From contig NZ_SMAH01000007.1 of assembly GCF_004342625.1 (NCBI RefSeq), positions 1 through 64,000 on the forward strand: a stretch of DNA of 64,000 nucleotides. The letters are read 5' to 3'. Source of the DNA: Tepidimonas ignava (GTDB taxonomy: Bacteria > Pseudomonadota > Gammaproteobacteria > Burkholderiales > Burkholderiaceae_C). The notes under the pieces were generated by a model that was not told the origin of the DNA, ran no database searches, and saw only the letters and a program-made list of their open reading frames with translations. The position numbers and the translations under genes were made by a program. This document shows, piece after piece, positions 40,719 to 50,895 of this stretch (its first letter is position 1; each line of letters begins with the position of its first letter).

Positions 40719-40831
40719 GGACGGTGGACAGGGGTTGCGATGGGGCAAGCATACACCAGCCCCGTCACATCCCCCACACGCCCACGGTGCGGTTGCCCAC
40801 CCGCTCGGCACGCGGCGCGATCAGCACGCCC

Positions 40832-41965
40832 TCATGCCGTTGGCGATGGTGCCTGAACGTCACGTCCCAGCACCTGCTCGATCAACCGTGCGTAGATCCG
40901 GTTGGCTGCACGCATCTGGGGTCGCAGCGCCACCAAGCCGGTGTCCTCCACGTACTCGACGTCGTCGATGCTGGATAGGGGGTCCCACAGTGCTTGGCCA
41001 CCGGCCAGCAGCGGGGCAATGACGCGGTGCACGCGCGGCTCGCGCAGCTTGTCGGTGAGCTGGTCCAGGTGCGTGGCACGGCTCTGGATGAGCCGCTCGC
41101 GCGCGGCCCAGTAGTGCGCCAGCGTCACGGGCTGGGCGCGGTTGAGACGCAGCGCCTTGTCTTTCCACGTGCATTCGTGCCCGAGCGCATTGACCAGCCA
41201 CGGCTGCCCCTGGGTGTCTTGCGACAGCTCGGGCCAGATGGCCTCGTCAAACACCTGGCCCGTGGCCTCGGTGTGTTGCCGCCACAGCGCCACCGTCTCC
41301 TCACGGCTGAAGTTGCCCAGCCGCAGCGATTCGGCCTTGATGTTGAAGGCGCTGCCGCCCGTGATGATGTCGCCCCCGCCGCTGTGGATGCGGTAGTCGC
41401 GCACATCGCGCACGCCGCACAGCACCACCGTTTGCGGAAACGCCTGCGGGCGCTGCGCGTAGCCGGCGCGGATTTGCCTCAGCAGCGAAATGAGCGTGTC
41501 GCCCACCAGCGCGTCCACTTCATCCAGCAGCAGCACCGCCGGGCGCGCGGGGTCCAGTTGGCTCCAGTGCGCCAGCAGGCGTGAGAGTTTTTCTTCGGCT
41601 TCAACAGCACGGCCCTCGCCACGCAGCAGCCAGTCGTCCAACCGGGTGTCGCCCAGGTACACCTGGGCGCTGCGGGCAATGGCGCTGCAAGCGGCCGTGA
41701 TGCCGCGCTCAACGTTGCCGCGCGCGGCTTGCGCGGTTTCGATGTTGGCGTACAGCGCTCGGTACCGGCCATGGGCGTTGAGGTGTTCCATCAGCGCCAG
41801 CAGCACGGTGGTTTTACCGGTCTGGCGCGGCGCGTGCAGCACGAAGTAGCGCTGCGCTTCGATCAGCGCTTCGATCTCTTGCAGATCCACCCGCGCCAAC
41901 GGATCGAGCAGGTAGTGCAGCTCCGGCTTGCTGGGGCCGACGGTGTTGAACTGCTTTTCGGCCAT
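40832..41965 (-). CDS. AAA-like P-loop ATPase of unknown function
   Basis: This 377-residue ATPase starts MAEKQFNTVGPSKPELHYLLDPLAR, a form typical of the AAA-like family with N-terminal 'nucleotide sensor' (xxFNTTGxCxPExHY). Walker A is APRQTGKTTVLL (residues ~47-58) and Walker B is AVLLLDEVDAL near residue 145. A STAND/Orc-like module is likely, with a winged-helix-like C-terminal region. The role is unknown; relatives are scattered and often near mobile or defence genes, but no partner gene is adjacent here. TACACT lies 6 nt before the ATG with no Shine-Dalgarno site. Confidence 0.75.
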   Translation of the reverse strand: MAEKQFNTVGPSKPELHYLLDPLARVDLQEIEALIEAQRYFVLHAPRQTGKTTVLLALMEHLNAHGRYRALYANIETAQAARGNVERGITAACSAIARSAQVYLGDTRLDDWLLRGEGRAVEAEEKLSRLLAHWSQLDPARPAVLLLDEVDALVGDTLISLLRQIRAGYAQRPQAFPQTVVLCGVRDVRDYRIHSGGGDIITGGSAFNIKAESLRLGNFSREETVALWRQHTEATGQVFDEAIWPELSQDTQGQPWLVNALGHECTWKDKALRLNRAQPVTLAHYWAARERLIQSRATHLDQLTDKLREPRVHRVIAPLLAGGQALWDPLSSIDDVEYVEDTGLVALRPQMRAANRIYARLIEQVLGRDVQAPSPTA

Positions 41966-41971
41966 GGGCGC

Positions 41972-41977
41972 AGTGTA
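41972..41977 (-). promoter_or_regulatory. -10 hexamer for the AAA-like ATPase, leaderless type
   Basis: TACACT on the minus strand ends 6 nt before the ATG at 41965. Confidence 0.45.
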
Positions 41978-42019
41978 GCGCTGGCCTGGGCTCGGGGCGG
42001 CGCCTGCCAAGGGCGGCCG

Positions 42020-42673
42020 TCAACCCTTGAACAGCCGCACCAGCCCATGCACCGCCCGGTGCCACACCCGTCGCAAGGCCTTCAGGCCGTAGTCCGCGCG
42101 CGCCACCTCCTCCTGCAGCAACTCGGCCACGTGGGAGTCGAAGTCGGCTGGCGGCAGCTCCAAATGACACTCACTCTCGCCGGCCTGCTGCACGACGGTG
42201 GCCCCGGCTGCGCGGGCGATGTGCAGCATCGGGGCGTTTTCACTCAGCGCATGGATGTACAGCCGACGCACGCCGTGGTTGCGCGCATGCAGCATGGCGC
42301 GCGCGAACAACCGGTGCCCATAGCCGCGCCCCCGCGCGTGGCGGCTGACGCTGACCCCAAACTCCGCCGCGTCACTGCCCCTTCCGGGGGTGACCATGTA
42401 GGCCAGGTGGGCCATCGCGATCAGGTGCAGGCGTCGGTTGAAAATGCCAAACACATCGTCGATGCCAAAGCGAATCGACTCGACGTAACGCCGGATGTGT
42501 TCATCCTGCGCGGCGAAGCCAAAGCGCAAGTAGCGATCACGCGGGTCCAACGCCAGCAAGTGGGCCACGATCGCCCCCCGGTCGTCGGGACCCAGGGTAC
42601 GGATGGGCACCCCGGCGTCACGCCGCGGAACGCTCGGCCGGACGGTAGCGGGGGCGGCAGGCGCAGCAGACAT
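42020..42673 (-). CDS. GNAT-family N-acetyltransferase
   Basis: This 217-residue protein has a single GNAT domain: IRTLGPDDRGAIVAHLLALDPRDRYLRFG, then SVSRHARGRGYGHRLFARAM (the acetyl-CoA loop with R-x2-G-x-G) and IHALSENAPMLHIARAAGATVV. The substrate is unknown. It is divergent from fadD. TATAGT on the minus strand (42680-42685) ends 6 nt before the ATG, so a leaderless mRNA is likely; an upstream in-frame ATG at 42700 would precede the promoter. Confidence 0.85.
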   Translation of the reverse strand: MSAAPAAPATVRPSVPRRDAGVPIRTLGPDDRGAIVAHLLALDPRDRYLRFGFAAQDEHIRRYVESIRFGIDDVFGIFNRRLHLIAMAHLAYMVTPGRGSDAAEFGVSVSRHARGRGYGHRLFARAMLHARNHGVRRLYIHALSENAPMLHIARAAGATVVQQAGESECHLELPPADFDSHVAELLQEEVARADYGLKALRRVWHRAVHGLVRLFKG

Positions 42674-42679
42674 GGGCGA

Positions 42680-42685
42680 ACTATA
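42680..42685 (-). promoter_or_regulatory. -10 hexamer for the GNAT gene, leaderless type
   Basis: TATAGT on the minus strand ends 6 nt before the ATG at 42673. A partial -35 (TTACCC) lies 17 bp further upstream. Confidence 0.5.
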
Positions 42686-42705
42686 CGCGAAGCACCGCAC
42701 AGGGG

Positions 42706-42724
42706 TAAGGGTTTTCCCTAATAT
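42706..42724 (+). promoter_or_regulatory. possible fadD promoter with inverted AGGG/CCCT arms
   Basis: AGGG-TTTT-CCCT is followed at once by a -10-like TAATAT (42719-42724). It lies about 147 nt before the fadD start in the 197-bp fadD-GNAT gap. The short arms may be a regulator site; no -35 match is strong. Confidence 0.3.
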
Positions 42725-42870
42725 CCTTCACCGTCGTTGGGCATCGGGGGCACGGCGGCTTGGCCCAGGTGTGCCGCGCGCGACAACTCGTACGGGCATC
42801 CCCTAGGCGCGACGGGCAAGCGAGCCGCCACAATGCCATGCTACCCGTTTGTTGCCTTACTGTTGTTGTC

Positions 42871-44565
42871 ATGGAACGAATCTGGCTGCAAAGCTACCCC
42901 AGCGGCGTGCCCGCCGACATCGATCCGACCCAATACACCTCGCTGGTGGAGCTGCTGGAGCAGGCGTTCCGACGCAGCGCGCACGACCCCGTGTCGGTGT
43001 GCATGGACCGCTGGATGACCTACGGTGCGCTGGACCGCCTCAGCACCGCGCTGGGCGCGTACCTGCAGTCGCTCGGGCTGCCCACGGGTGCGCGCGTGGC
43101 CATCATGCTGCCCAACCTGCCGCAATTTTTGGTCACGATGGCGGCCGTGCTGCGCGCCGGCTACACCTGCGTCAACGTCAACCCGCTGTACACCGCGCGC
43201 GAGTTGGAACACCAGCTCAACGACAGTGGCGCGCAGGCCATTGTCATCCTGGAAAACTTTGCCCACACGTTGGAAGAAGTCATCGACCGCAGCCCGATCG
43301 AGCACGTGGTGGTGGCCAGCTTTGGCGACCTGCTGGGCCCCTGGTACGGACGCTGGATGACGTTCCTGGTGCGCCACGTGGCCAAGCTGGTGCCGGCGTT
43401 CAAGCTGCCGCTGCAGGGCCCGCGCGGATCGCGCACCATCGTGTCGTTCCGCCGCGCCTTGCGCCAGGGCGAGGCGCTCACCCTCAAGCCCGCGCAGGTC
43501 AACCGCGACAGCATCGCGTTCCTGCAGTACACCGGCGGCACCACCGGCCTGTCCAAAGGCGCGATCCTGACCCACGGCAACGTCGTGGCCGCCATCTTGC
43601 AGGCCGAAGCGTGGTTTCAGCCGGCGCTGGATAAGGTGGGCGATGCGCGGCGCACCAACCACATCATGGCGCTGCCGCTGTACCACATCTTTGCGCTGAC
43701 GCTGATGCTGCTGGTGATGCGCCAAGGCGCGCACGCCACGCTGATCCCCAACCCGCGCGACATCCCCAAATTCGTCGAAGTGCTCAAGAGCCGCCCGTTC
43801 CACGTGCTGCCCGCGGTCAACACGCTGTTCAACGGGCTGCTGGCCAACGCACGCTTTCGGCAGCTTGATTTTTCCAGCCTCGTGCTGTCGCAAGCCGGTG
43901 GCATGGCGGCGTCCGAGGGCACGGCGCGCCAGTGGAAAAAGGTCACCGGCTGCACGATGATCGAAGGCTGGGGCATGAGTGAAACCTGCGCCATCGGCAC
44001 CAACAACCCGGTCACCGCCACCGAATTTTCGGGCACCATCGGCCTGCCCTTGCCCAGCGTGGAGATCGCCATCAAGGACGACGACGGGCGTGATCTGCCA
44101 CCCGGCACCGCCGGCGAAATCTGCATCCGTGGCCCCAACGTCATGCGCGGCTACTACAACCGGCCCGAGGAGACGGCCAACGTCTTCACGGCCGACGGCT
44201 ACATGCGCACGGGCGACATCGGCATCATGGACGAGCGCGGCTACATCCGCATCGTCGACCGCAAGAAGGACATGATCATCGTGTCGGGCTTCAACGTGTA
44301 CCCGACCGAAATCGACAACGTCGTCTCCACCTGCCCCGGCGTGCTGGAATGCGCCGCGGTGGGCGTGCCCGACCCCCACTCGGGCGAGGCGGTCAAGCTG
44401 TATGTCGTGCGCAGCGACCCCACGCTGACCGAGGAGCAGGTGATGCGTTTTTGCCACGACAACCTGACCGGCTACAAGCGCCCGAAATACATCGAATTCC
44501 GCGAGGAGCTGCCCAAGAGCAATGTCGGCAAAATCCTGCGCCGCGAGCTGCGCGGCAAGGCTTGA
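42871..44565 (+). CDS. fadD: long-chain fatty acid-CoA ligase
   Basis: This 564-residue AMP-forming ligase activates long-chain fatty acids for beta-oxidation. It has the P-loop-like motif YTGGTTGLSKGAILTH near residue 217, the A5 block GWGMSETCAIGTNN, the A8 segment GYMRTGDIGIMDERGYIRIVDRKKDMI and the catalytic lysine in KSNVGKILRREL. The length and the fatty-acyl signature region match FadD. It is monocistronic or followed by the diguanylate cyclase 55 bp downstream, which has its own -10 element. Confidence 0.94.
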   Translation: MERIWLQSYPSGVPADIDPTQYTSLVELLEQAFRRSAHDPVSVCMDRWMTYGALDRLSTALGAYLQSLGLPTGARVAIMLPNLPQFLVTMAAVLRAGYTCVNVNPLYTARELEHQLNDSGAQAIVILENFAHTLEEVIDRSPIEHVVVASFGDLLGPWYGRWMTFLVRHVAKLVPAFKLPLQGPRGSRTIVSFRRALRQGEALTLKPAQVNRDSIAFLQYTGGTTGLSKGAILTHGNVVAAILQAEAWFQPALDKVGDARRTNHIMALPLYHIFALTLMLLVMRQGAHATLIPNPRDIPKFVEVLKSRPFHVLPAVNTLFNGLLANARFRQLDFSSLVLSQAGGMAASEGTARQWKKVTGCTMIEGWGMSETCAIGTNNPVTATEFSGTIGLPLPSVEIAIKDDDGRDLPPGTAGEICIRGPNVMRGYYNRPEETANVFTADGYMRTGDIGIMDERGYIRIVDRKKDMIIVSGFNVYPTEIDNVVSTCPGVLECAAVGVPDPHSGEAVKLYVVRSDPTLTEEQVMRFCHDNLTGYKRPKYIEFREELPKSNVGKILRRELRGKA

Positions 44566-44620
44566 TCCGCAACGCCCGCGCGCTACACTGGCAGCGCTGG
44601 ACGCGTGGGATGGGGTGGCC

Positions 44621-45829
44621 ATGGGCGAGCTGGATTTGCGGGCGTTGGTGCTGCTGCTGGGCGCCATCGGGGTGCTGACCTCGGTGGTGTTGCAGCACGT
44701 CTGGCGGCAAAACCGCGCGCTGCTGGGCGCAGCCCAGTGGTGGAGCGTGGGGCCGCTGGCCATCTTCGTGGGCACCGTGCTGCTGGCCTTGCGCGGCATC
44801 ATCGGCGCGCCCGTCAGCATCGTGCTAGGCAACGTGTTGGTCATCGGCGGCATGACGGCCATGTACTTGGGCACGTGCCGCTACTGGGGCGAGCCGTTGC
44901 CGCGCTGGCCATGGGCGTTGCTGGCGGCCTGCGCGCTGGTTCTGCTGCTGTTCAGCGCCGTGTGGCCGCACTACGCGGTGCGCCTGACCGTGGTGCCCGG
45001 CCTGATGGCCCTGGTGCAATGGGCGCACCTGCGCGTGGTGTGGCGGCACGACCGCAGCACCTTCGCCAGCCAGTTTCTATCGTTCTGGATCGCGTTCAGC
45101 ATCGTCGCGTTGGTCGTGCGCAGCGCCACGGCGCCCATGGAAGCGGCTGACAGCGACCTGCTCATCCCCAGCCCGCTGCAAAACGTGTACTTGATCAGCT
45201 ACGCCTTTGCCCTGCTGGGCGAGGGTATCGGGTTCGTGCTGCTGTCGCAGCAGCGCTTGCAGCAGCACATCCGCGAACTGGCCTCGCACGACAGCCTAAC
45301 CGGCGCCATGACGCGGGCGGCGTGGTGGAACGCGGCGCTGCACGAGGTGCTGCGCCAGCGGCGTCAGGGCGGCCCGCTGACGCTGCTGATGCTGGACCTG
45401 GACCACTTCAAGCGCATCAACGACACCCACGGCCACCCCATGGGTGACCGCGTGCTGCGCGACTTTGCGCAGCGCGTGCGCCAGTCGCTGCGCGCCACCG
45501 ACCGCTTCGGCCGCTACGGGGGCGAGGAATTTGTCGTGCTGCTGCCCGACACCGGTACTGAGGCCGCTTGCGCCCTGGCCGAGCGCATCCGCGCCCAAGC
45601 GCTGGGGGCGGGGCTGCCGGCTTACACGGTCAGCATCGGCGTGGCCCAAATGAACGGCCACGACCCGCACGCTGACCCCGGCGGCGCGCTGGAAGCCACC
45701 ATTGCGCGCGCCGACGCCGCCCTGTACGACGCCAAGACGCACGGCCGCGATCGCGTGGTGTGCGCACCCGCCGATGCGCCGGCTCCGCCCGCGGTGGCGC
45801 CCACGAGCGGGACCGCCGCCACCGCCTGA
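44621..45829 (+). CDS. membrane-bound diguanylate cyclase
   Basis: This 402-residue protein has six or so hydrophobic helices (residues ~5-210) as a membrane sensor, then a GGDEF domain with [33 protein letters not shown] and an intact GGEEF active site ([18 protein letters not shown]). It should make c-di-GMP. A degenerate inhibitory site may exist but no R-x-x-D is obvious right before the active site. The sensed signal is unknown. A TACACT -10-like hexamer lies 31 nt upstream of the ATG. Confidence 0.9.
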   Translation: MGELDLRALVLLLGAIGVLTSVVLQHVWRQNRALLGAAQWWSVGPLAIFVGTVLLALRGIIGAPVSIVLGNVLVIGGMTAMYLGTCRYWGEPLPRWPWALLAACALVLLLFSAVWPHYAVRLTVVPGLMALVQWAHLRVVWRHDRSTFASQFLSFWIAFSIVALVVRSATAPMEAADSDLLIPSPLQNVYLISYAFALLGEGIGFVLLSQQRLQQHIRELASHDSLTGAMTRAAWWNAALHEVLRQRRQGGPLTLLMLDLDHFKRINDTHGHPMGDRVLRDFAQRVRQSLRATDRFGRYGGEEFVVLLPDTGTEAACALAERIRAQALGAGLPAYTVSIGVAQMNGHDPHADPGGALEATIARADAALYDAKTHGRDRVVCAPADAPAPPAVAPTSGTAATA

Positions 45830-45838
45830 GCCGCCGCG

Positions 45839-46792
45839 ATGCCCAGCCTTGCCCTACCCCCCGGTGTGCGCGTGCTGGAGCGCGGCTGGCTGTCGGCCAA
45901 CAACATCGTGTTCGACGGCGCGCACGGCACGGCGCTGGTGGACAGCGGCTACGTCACGCACGCGGCGCAGACGCTGGCGCTGGTCGAGCACGCGCTGGGC
46001 GGGCGCCCCTTGCAGCGGCTGCTCAACACCCACCTGCACAGCGACCACTGCGGCGGCAACGCCGCGCTGCAGGCACGCTACCCAGGGCTGCACACCGCCA
46101 TTCCCCCCGGGCAAGCCGAGGCCGTGCGGGTGTGGGACGAGGCGCGCCTGAGCTACCGCGCCACCGGGCAGTGCTGCGCGCGCTTTCGCTTCGACGCCGT
46201 GCTGCCGCCCGGCTCCACGGTGCCGCTGGGCCACCACCACTGGCAGGTGCACGCCGCCCCCGGGCACGACCCCGACGCCGTGATGCTGTTCGAGCCGGAC
46301 TCACGCACCCTGATCAGCGGCGACGCGCTGTGGCAACACGGCTTTGGCGTGGTCTTTCCGGAACTGGACGGCGAGCCGGGCTTTGATGCCGTCGCCGCCA
46401 CGCTCAACGTCATCGAAGCGCTGGCGCCGTGCATCGTCATCCCCGGCCACGGCAGCCCGTTTGGCGACGCCAGCCACCGTGGGCCCGGCCCCGCCGCCCC
46501 GGTGGCCGCCGCCCTGGAGGTTGCGCGGCAGCGCCTGCAGGCGTTTCGCGCCGACCCCGCGCGCCACCGTCGCCACGGCCTCAAGGTGCTGCTCAAGTTC
46601 AAGCTGCTGCAGTGGCAGCGTCGCCCGTTGGCCGACGTGCTGGGCTGGGCGCGCGAGGTGCCCTACCTGGTGCGGCTGCACGCCGCTGACGGCGGCCAAC
46701 CGCCTTTCGACGTCTGGCTGCGCGGCTTGATCGACGAGCTGTGCACCAGCGGGGCCGCACGCGTTGCTGCAGGGGTGCTGATCGACGCCTGA
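45839..46792 (+). CDS. metallo-beta-lactamase-fold hydrolase
   Basis: This 317-residue protein has the MBL zinc motif NTHLHSDHCGGN near residue 63, a further ligand His in VHAAPGHDPDAV, the bridging Asp in LISGDALWQHG and a His in IVIPGHGSPF. The C-terminal ~90 residues form an extra helical region found in several MBL hydrolases. The substrate is unknown (thioesterase, lactonase or glyoxalase-like activities are possible). It starts 9 bp after the diguanylate cyclase and so is probably co-transcribed. Confidence 0.9.
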   Translation: MPSLALPPGVRVLERGWLSANNIVFDGAHGTALVDSGYVTHAAQTLALVEHALGGRPLQRLLNTHLHSDHCGGNAALQARYPGLHTAIPPGQAEAVRVWDEARLSYRATGQCCARFRFDAVLPPGSTVPLGHHHWQVHAAPGHDPDAVMLFEPDSRTLISGDALWQHGFGVVFPELDGEPGFDAVAATLNVIEALAPCIVIPGHGSPFGDASHRGPGPAAPVAAALEVARQRLQAFRADPARHRRHGLKVLLKFKLLQWQRRPLADVLGWAREVPYLVRLHAADGGQPPFDVWLRGLIDELCTSGAARVAAGVLIDA

Positions 46793-46806
46793 TGGCCACC
46801 GCGGCC

Positions 46807-47727
46807 TCAGACGCCCAGCATCAAGCGCAGGTTTTGCACCGCCGCACCGCTGGCGCCTTTGCCCAGGTTGTCCAGCCGCGCCACCAGCACCGCGTGGCGG
46901 TGTTGCTCGTTGCCGAAGACGCGCAGCTCCAGGTGATCCTGCCCCGCCAGCGCGACGGCGTCGAGCTTGCCGTCTTCGGTGGGGGGCAGCACGCGCACCC
47001 AGGTGCTGCCGGCGTAGTGCGCCGCCAGCGCCTCGTGCAGGTCGTGCACGCGCACCGTGCCCGGCAGCGTCTCCAGGTGCAACGGCAGTTGCACCAGCAT
47101 GCCCTGCGCGAAGTTGCCCACCGACGGCACGAACAGCGGGCGGCGACGCAGGCCGGTGTAGGCCATGATCTCCGGCAGGTGCTTGTGGTTGAGGCCCAGC
47201 GCGTACAGCTCGAACGCAGGCGCCTGGCCCGACTCGTAGGCCTCGATCATCGCACGCCCCCCGCCCGTGTAGCCGCTGACGCTGGGCAGGCACAGCGGGT
47301 GGTCGGGCGGCACCAAGCCCGCCTCGACCAACGGTCGGATCAGCGCGATGGCGCCGGTGGCGTAGCAGCCGGGGTTGGCCACACGGTCGGCGCTGCGGAT
47401 GGCCTCGGCCTGCCCGGGCGCGAGTTCGGCGAAGCCGTACACCCACCCCGGCGCCACCCGGTGCGCGGTGGACGCGTCGATGACGCGCGGCGCGCGCCCG
47501 CGGTCGGCGCGCAACGCATCGATCATCGCCACCGACTCGCGCGCCGCATCGTCATGCAGACACAGGATGACCAGATCGGCCTGCGCCATCAACGCGCGCT
47601 TGGCCTGCGGGTCTTTGCGCTGCTCGGGCGCGATGGCCAGCAGCTCCAGGCCGGCGATGGCTTGCAGCCGTTGGCGGATCTGCAGCCCGGTGGTGCCGGC
47701 CTCGCCGTCGATGAAGATGCGGTGCAT
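46807..47727 (-). CDS. argC: N-acetyl-gamma-glutamyl-phosphate reductase, type 2
   Basis: This 306-residue enzyme performs the third step of arginine synthesis (NADPH reduction of N-acetylglutamyl phosphate). It is the short type 2 form, with [17 protein letters not shown] at the N-terminal dinucleotide site and the catalytic cysteine in [15 protein letters not shown]. An in-frame ATG at 47760 exists but the [14 protein letters not shown] start at 47727 matches the family. It is convergent with the MBL gene and divergent from sucC. Confidence 0.95.
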   Translation of the reverse strand: MHRIFIDGEAGTTGLQIRQRLQAIAGLELLAIAPEQRKDPQAKRALMAQADLVILCLHDDAARESVAMIDALRADRGRAPRVIDASTAHRVAPGWVYGFAELAPGQAEAIRSADRVANPGCYATGAIALIRPLVEAGLVPPDHPLCLPSVSGYTGGGRAMIEAYESGQAPAFELYALGLNHKHLPEIMAYTGLRRRPLFVPSVGNFAQGMLVQLPLHLETLPGTVRVHDLHEALAAHYAGSTWVRVLPPTEDGKLDAVALAGQDHLELRVFGNEQHRHAVLVARLDNLGKGASGAAVQNLRLMLGV

Positions 47728-47873
47728 GAGAATACCCCCGGGGGAAGCAGCCTTGCGCATGGGCGTACCATCGCGGCGCGCGACGGTGCCCAGGCATGTC
47801 AGCGTCGTTTCAGGTTGGTGCAGCGCACCATGATACAGTTTTGCCGTTTGCCCCCCAACGGACCTCGACTCCC

Positions 47874-49043
47874 ATGAAGATTCACGAGTACCAAGGCAAG
47901 GACATCTTGCGTCAATACGGCGTGCCGGTGCCGCGTGGCATCCCGGCGTTCACGGTGCAAGAGGCGGTGGAAGCCGCCCAAAAACTGGGCGGCCCGGTGT
48001 GGGTCGTCAAGGCCCAGATCCACGCCGGCGGACGCGGCAAAGGCGGTGGCGTCAAGCTCGCGCGCAGCATCGACGAGGTGCGCGAACTCGCCAGCAAGAT
48101 GCTGGGCATGCAGTTGGTGACGCACCAAACCGGCCCCGAAGGCCAAAAGGTGCGCCGCCTGTACATCGAAGAGGGCGCCGACATCGGCAAGGAGTACTAC
48201 GTCTCGGTGCTGACCGACCGTGCCACGCAGAAGGTGGCCATGATCGCCTCCAGCGAAGGCGGCATGGACATCGAGGAGGTGGCCGCCAAGACGCCCGACA
48301 AAATCGTCAAGATCTTCATCGACCCGCTGGTGGGTCTGACCGATGAGCAAGCGCAGCAACTGGCGCAGGGCATCGGCATGGAAGGCCACACGGCCCAGCA
48401 AGCGGTGCCGTTGTTCAAAAACCTGTACCGCTGCTACATGGAGACGGACGCCTCGCTGGTCGAGATCAACCCGCTCAACCGCGACAGCAAGGGCAACCTG
48501 ATCGCGCTGGACGCCAAGTTCAACTTCGACTCCAACGCGCTGTTCCGTCACCCCGAAATCGTGGCGCTGCGCGACCTCGACGAAGAAGACCCGGCCGAGG
48601 TCGAGGCCAGCAAATACGACCTGGCCTACATCAGCCTGGACGGCAACATCGGCTGCTTGGTCAACGGCGCCGGTCTGGCCATGGCCACGATGGACACCAT
48701 CAAGCTGTTTGGCGGTGAGCCGGCCAACTTCCTCGACGTCGGCGGCGGCGCCACCACCGAGAAGGTCACCGAGGCCTTCAAGATCATGCTGCGCAACCCC
48801 AACGTCAAGGCCATCCTGGTCAACATCTTTGGCGGCATCATGCGCTGCGACGTCATCGCCGAGGGCGTCATCGCCGCGGCGCGCGCGGTCGGCCTGAAGG
48901 TGCCGCTGGTGGTGCGCATGAAGGGCACCAACGAAGACCTGGGCAAAAAGATGTTGGCCGAATCGGGCCTGCCCATCATCAGCGCCGACACGATGGCCGA
49001 AGCGGCGCAAAAGGTGGTCGCCGCGGCCGCCGGGGCCAAGTGA
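47874..49043 (+). CDS. sucC: succinyl-CoA synthetase, beta subunit
   Basis: This 389-residue subunit of succinate-CoA ligase (TCA cycle) starts [20 protein letters not shown]. It has an ATP-grasp domain ([18 protein letters not shown]) and a C-terminal CoA-ligase domain ([45 protein letters not shown]). It is followed 20 bp later by sucD. A -10-like TACAGT lies about 35 nt upstream. Confidence 0.97.
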   Translation: MKIHEYQGKDILRQYGVPVPRGIPAFTVQEAVEAAQKLGGPVWVVKAQIHAGGRGKGGGVKLARSIDEVRELASKMLGMQLVTHQTGPEGQKVRRLYIEEGADIGKEYYVSVLTDRATQKVAMIASSEGGMDIEEVAAKTPDKIVKIFIDPLVGLTDEQAQQLAQGIGMEGHTAQQAVPLFKNLYRCYMETDASLVEINPLNRDSKGNLIALDAKFNFDSNALFRHPEIVALRDLDEEDPAEVEASKYDLAYISLDGNIGCLVNGAGLAMATMDTIKLFGGEPANFLDVGGGATTEKVTEAFKIMLRNPNVKAILVNIFGGIMRCDVIAEGVIAAARAVGLKVPLVVRMKGTNEDLGKKMLAESGLPIISADTMAEAAQKVVAAAAGAK

Positions 49044-49063
49044 AGCGTTCGGAGTTGCACACC

Positions 49064-49957
49064 ATGTCCATCCTGATCGACAAGAACACCAAGGTCATCA
49101 CCCAAGGCATCACGGGCAAGACCGGCCAGTTCCACACGCGCATGTGCCGCGACTACGCCAACGGCAAACACTGCTTCGTCGCTGGCGTCAACCCCAAGAA
49201 GGCCGGTGAGGACTTCGAGGGCATCCCCATCTACGCCAGCGTGCGCGAAGCCAAGGAAGCCACCGGCGCCACCGTCAGCGTGATTTACGTGCCGCCGGCC
49301 GGCGCGGCCGACGCCATCTGGGAGGCCGTCGAAGCCGACCTGGACCTGGTGGTGTGCATCACCGAGGGCATCCCCGTGCGCGACATGCTGATGGTGCGCA
49401 ACAAGATGAAGGCCAAGGAGGCCGCCGGCGGCAAGAAAACCCTGCTGCTGGGCCCCAACTGCCCGGGCCTGATCACGCCCGACGAGATCAAGATCGGCAT
49501 CATGCCCGGCCACATCCACCGCAAGGGCCGCATCGGCGTGGTGTCGCGCTCGGGCACGCTGACCTACGAGGCCGTGGCGCAACTCACCGAGCTGGGCCTG
49601 GGCCAAAGCTCGGCGGTGGGCATCGGCGGTGACCCGATCAACGGCCTCAAGCACATCGACGTGATGAAGATGTTCAACGACGACCCCGACACGGACGCCG
49701 TCATCATGATCGGCGAAATCGGCGGTCCGGACGAGGCCGAAGCCGCGCGCTGGTGCAAGGACCACATGAAAAAGCCGGTCGTGGGCTTCATCGCCGGCGT
49801 CACCGCGCCCCCGGGCAAGCGCATGGGCCACGCCGGGGCGCTGATTTCGGGCGGCGCCGACACCGCCGAAGCCAAGCTCGCCATCATGGAGGAGTGCGGC
49901 TTCAAGGTCACGCGCAACCCGTCCGAGATGGGCAAGCTGCTCAAGAGCTTGCTGTAA
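49064..49957 (+). CDS. sucD: succinyl-CoA synthetase, alpha subunit
   Basis: This 297-residue subunit binds CoA and carries the phosphohistidine. It begins MSILIDKNTKVITQGITGKTG (CoA-binding loop) and has GHAGALISGGADTAEAK with the phosphorylated His. GGAG precedes the ATG at 49064. An in-frame GTG at 49040 would overlap sucC by 4 bp but lacks the expected N-terminus. A strong hairpin terminator lies 63 bp downstream. Confidence 0.97.
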   Translation: MSILIDKNTKVITQGITGKTGQFHTRMCRDYANGKHCFVAGVNPKKAGEDFEGIPIYASVREAKEATGATVSVIYVPPAGAADAIWEAVEADLDLVVCITEGIPVRDMLMVRNKMKAKEAAGGKKTLLLGPNCPGLITPDEIKIGIMPGHIHRKGRIGVVSRSGTLTYEAVAQLTELGLGQSSAVGIGGDPINGLKHIDVMKMFNDDPDTDAVIMIGEIGGPDEAEAARWCKDHMKKPVVGFIAGVTAPPGKRMGHAGALISGGADTAEAKLAIMEECGFKVTRNPSEMGKLLKSLL

Positions 49958-50019
49958 GGCGCTGCGCCACGGCGGGGGCGTGCAGCCGCACGTCGTGCGC
50001 CTTCGCCATCAACCACGCC

Positions 50020-50048
50020 AGCCCCGCTGCGGCGGGGCTTGTTGTTGC
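50020..50048 (+). terminator. rho-independent terminator after sucCD
   Basis: An 8-bp stem AGCCCCGC / GCGGGGCT with a TGCG loop is followed by a T-rich stretch (TGTTGTTG). It lies 63 bp past the sucD stop and before the PP2C promoter. Confidence 0.8.
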
Positions 50049-50087
50049 GGCCGGCTGGCTGGCGCCCGCGCTACACTGCGGGCCACG

Positions 50088-50885
50088 ATGCCGACGCCCG
50101 CCGCCCCCTTGACGTTTCAGTACGCCTGCGCCTCGGACCCGGGGCGGGTGCGCGCCAACAACGAAGACGCCGTGCTGATCGACCCCGCGCTGGGCTTGGT
50201 CGTGGTGGCCGATGGCATGGGGGGCTACAACGCCGGCGAAGTGGCCAGCCGCCTGTGCTGCGACGGCCTGCGCGCCGCGCTGACCTACGCACCGGCCGAT
50301 GCCCCGGCGGCGCAGCGGTTGCAAGACGCCCTTGGCTCGGCCAACCACACGGTGTGGGCGCACGCCCAACAACACCCCGCCCAGCGCGGCATGGCCACGA
50401 CCGTCGTGGCGGTGCTGCTCAGCCCGAACGCCCACGCGGTGGTGGCGCACGTCGGCGACTCGCGCCTGTACCGGCTGCGCCAGGGTCAGTTGGCGTTGCT
50501 CACGCGCGACCATTCGCTGGTGCAGCAGCACATCGACGCCGGGCTGCTGCCACCGGAACTCGCGCGCGCCGCCGGCTACCGCAACCTGGTCACACGCGCG
50601 GTCGGCGTGGGGCCGATGCTGTGGGCGGACGTGGCCGAGTTCGACCTGGCCGCCGGCGACACCCTGCTGCTGTGCACCGACGGTCTGACCGACGCGCTCG
50701 ACGACCCCGCGATCGCCGCCGTGTTGCGCGCCCACGGCCCGTTGGACGAGGCCGCGCAGCGCCTGGTGCAAGCGGCCAACGAGGCTGGGGGGCGCGACAA
50801 CATCTCCGTGGCGCTCGTGCGCTGCAGCCCGGCCGGGCCAACACCGCCACAGGCCACGCCCCCGGCGCGCCGCTGCGGGGCCTGA
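50088..50885 (+). CDS. PP2C-family serine/threonine phosphatase
   Basis: This 265-residue single-domain phosphatase has the metal-binding PP2C motifs: RANNEDAVLIDPALGLVVVADGMGGY, AVVAHVGDSRLYRLR, LLCTDGLTDALDD and GGRDNISVALV. All metal-ligand aspartates are present. Bacterial PP2C proteins of this kind often act with a Ser/Thr kinase or a type VI secretion FHA/kinase pair; none is adjacent here. A -10-like TACACT ends 10 nt before the ATG, with no Shine-Dalgarno sequence. Convergent with pyrF. Confidence 0.92.
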   Translation: MPTPAAPLTFQYACASDPGRVRANNEDAVLIDPALGLVVVADGMGGYNAGEVASRLCCDGLRAALTYAPADAPAAQRLQDALGSANHTVWAHAQQHPAQRGMATTVVAVLLSPNAHAVVAHVGDSRLYRLRQGQLALLTRDHSLVQQHIDAGLLPPELARAAGYRNLVTRAVGVGPMLWADVAEFDLAAGDTLLLCTDGLTDALDDPAIAAVLRAHGPLDEAAQRLVQAANEAGGRDNISVALVRCSPAGPTPPQATPPARRCGA

Positions 50886-50895
50886 CCGACGCAGG

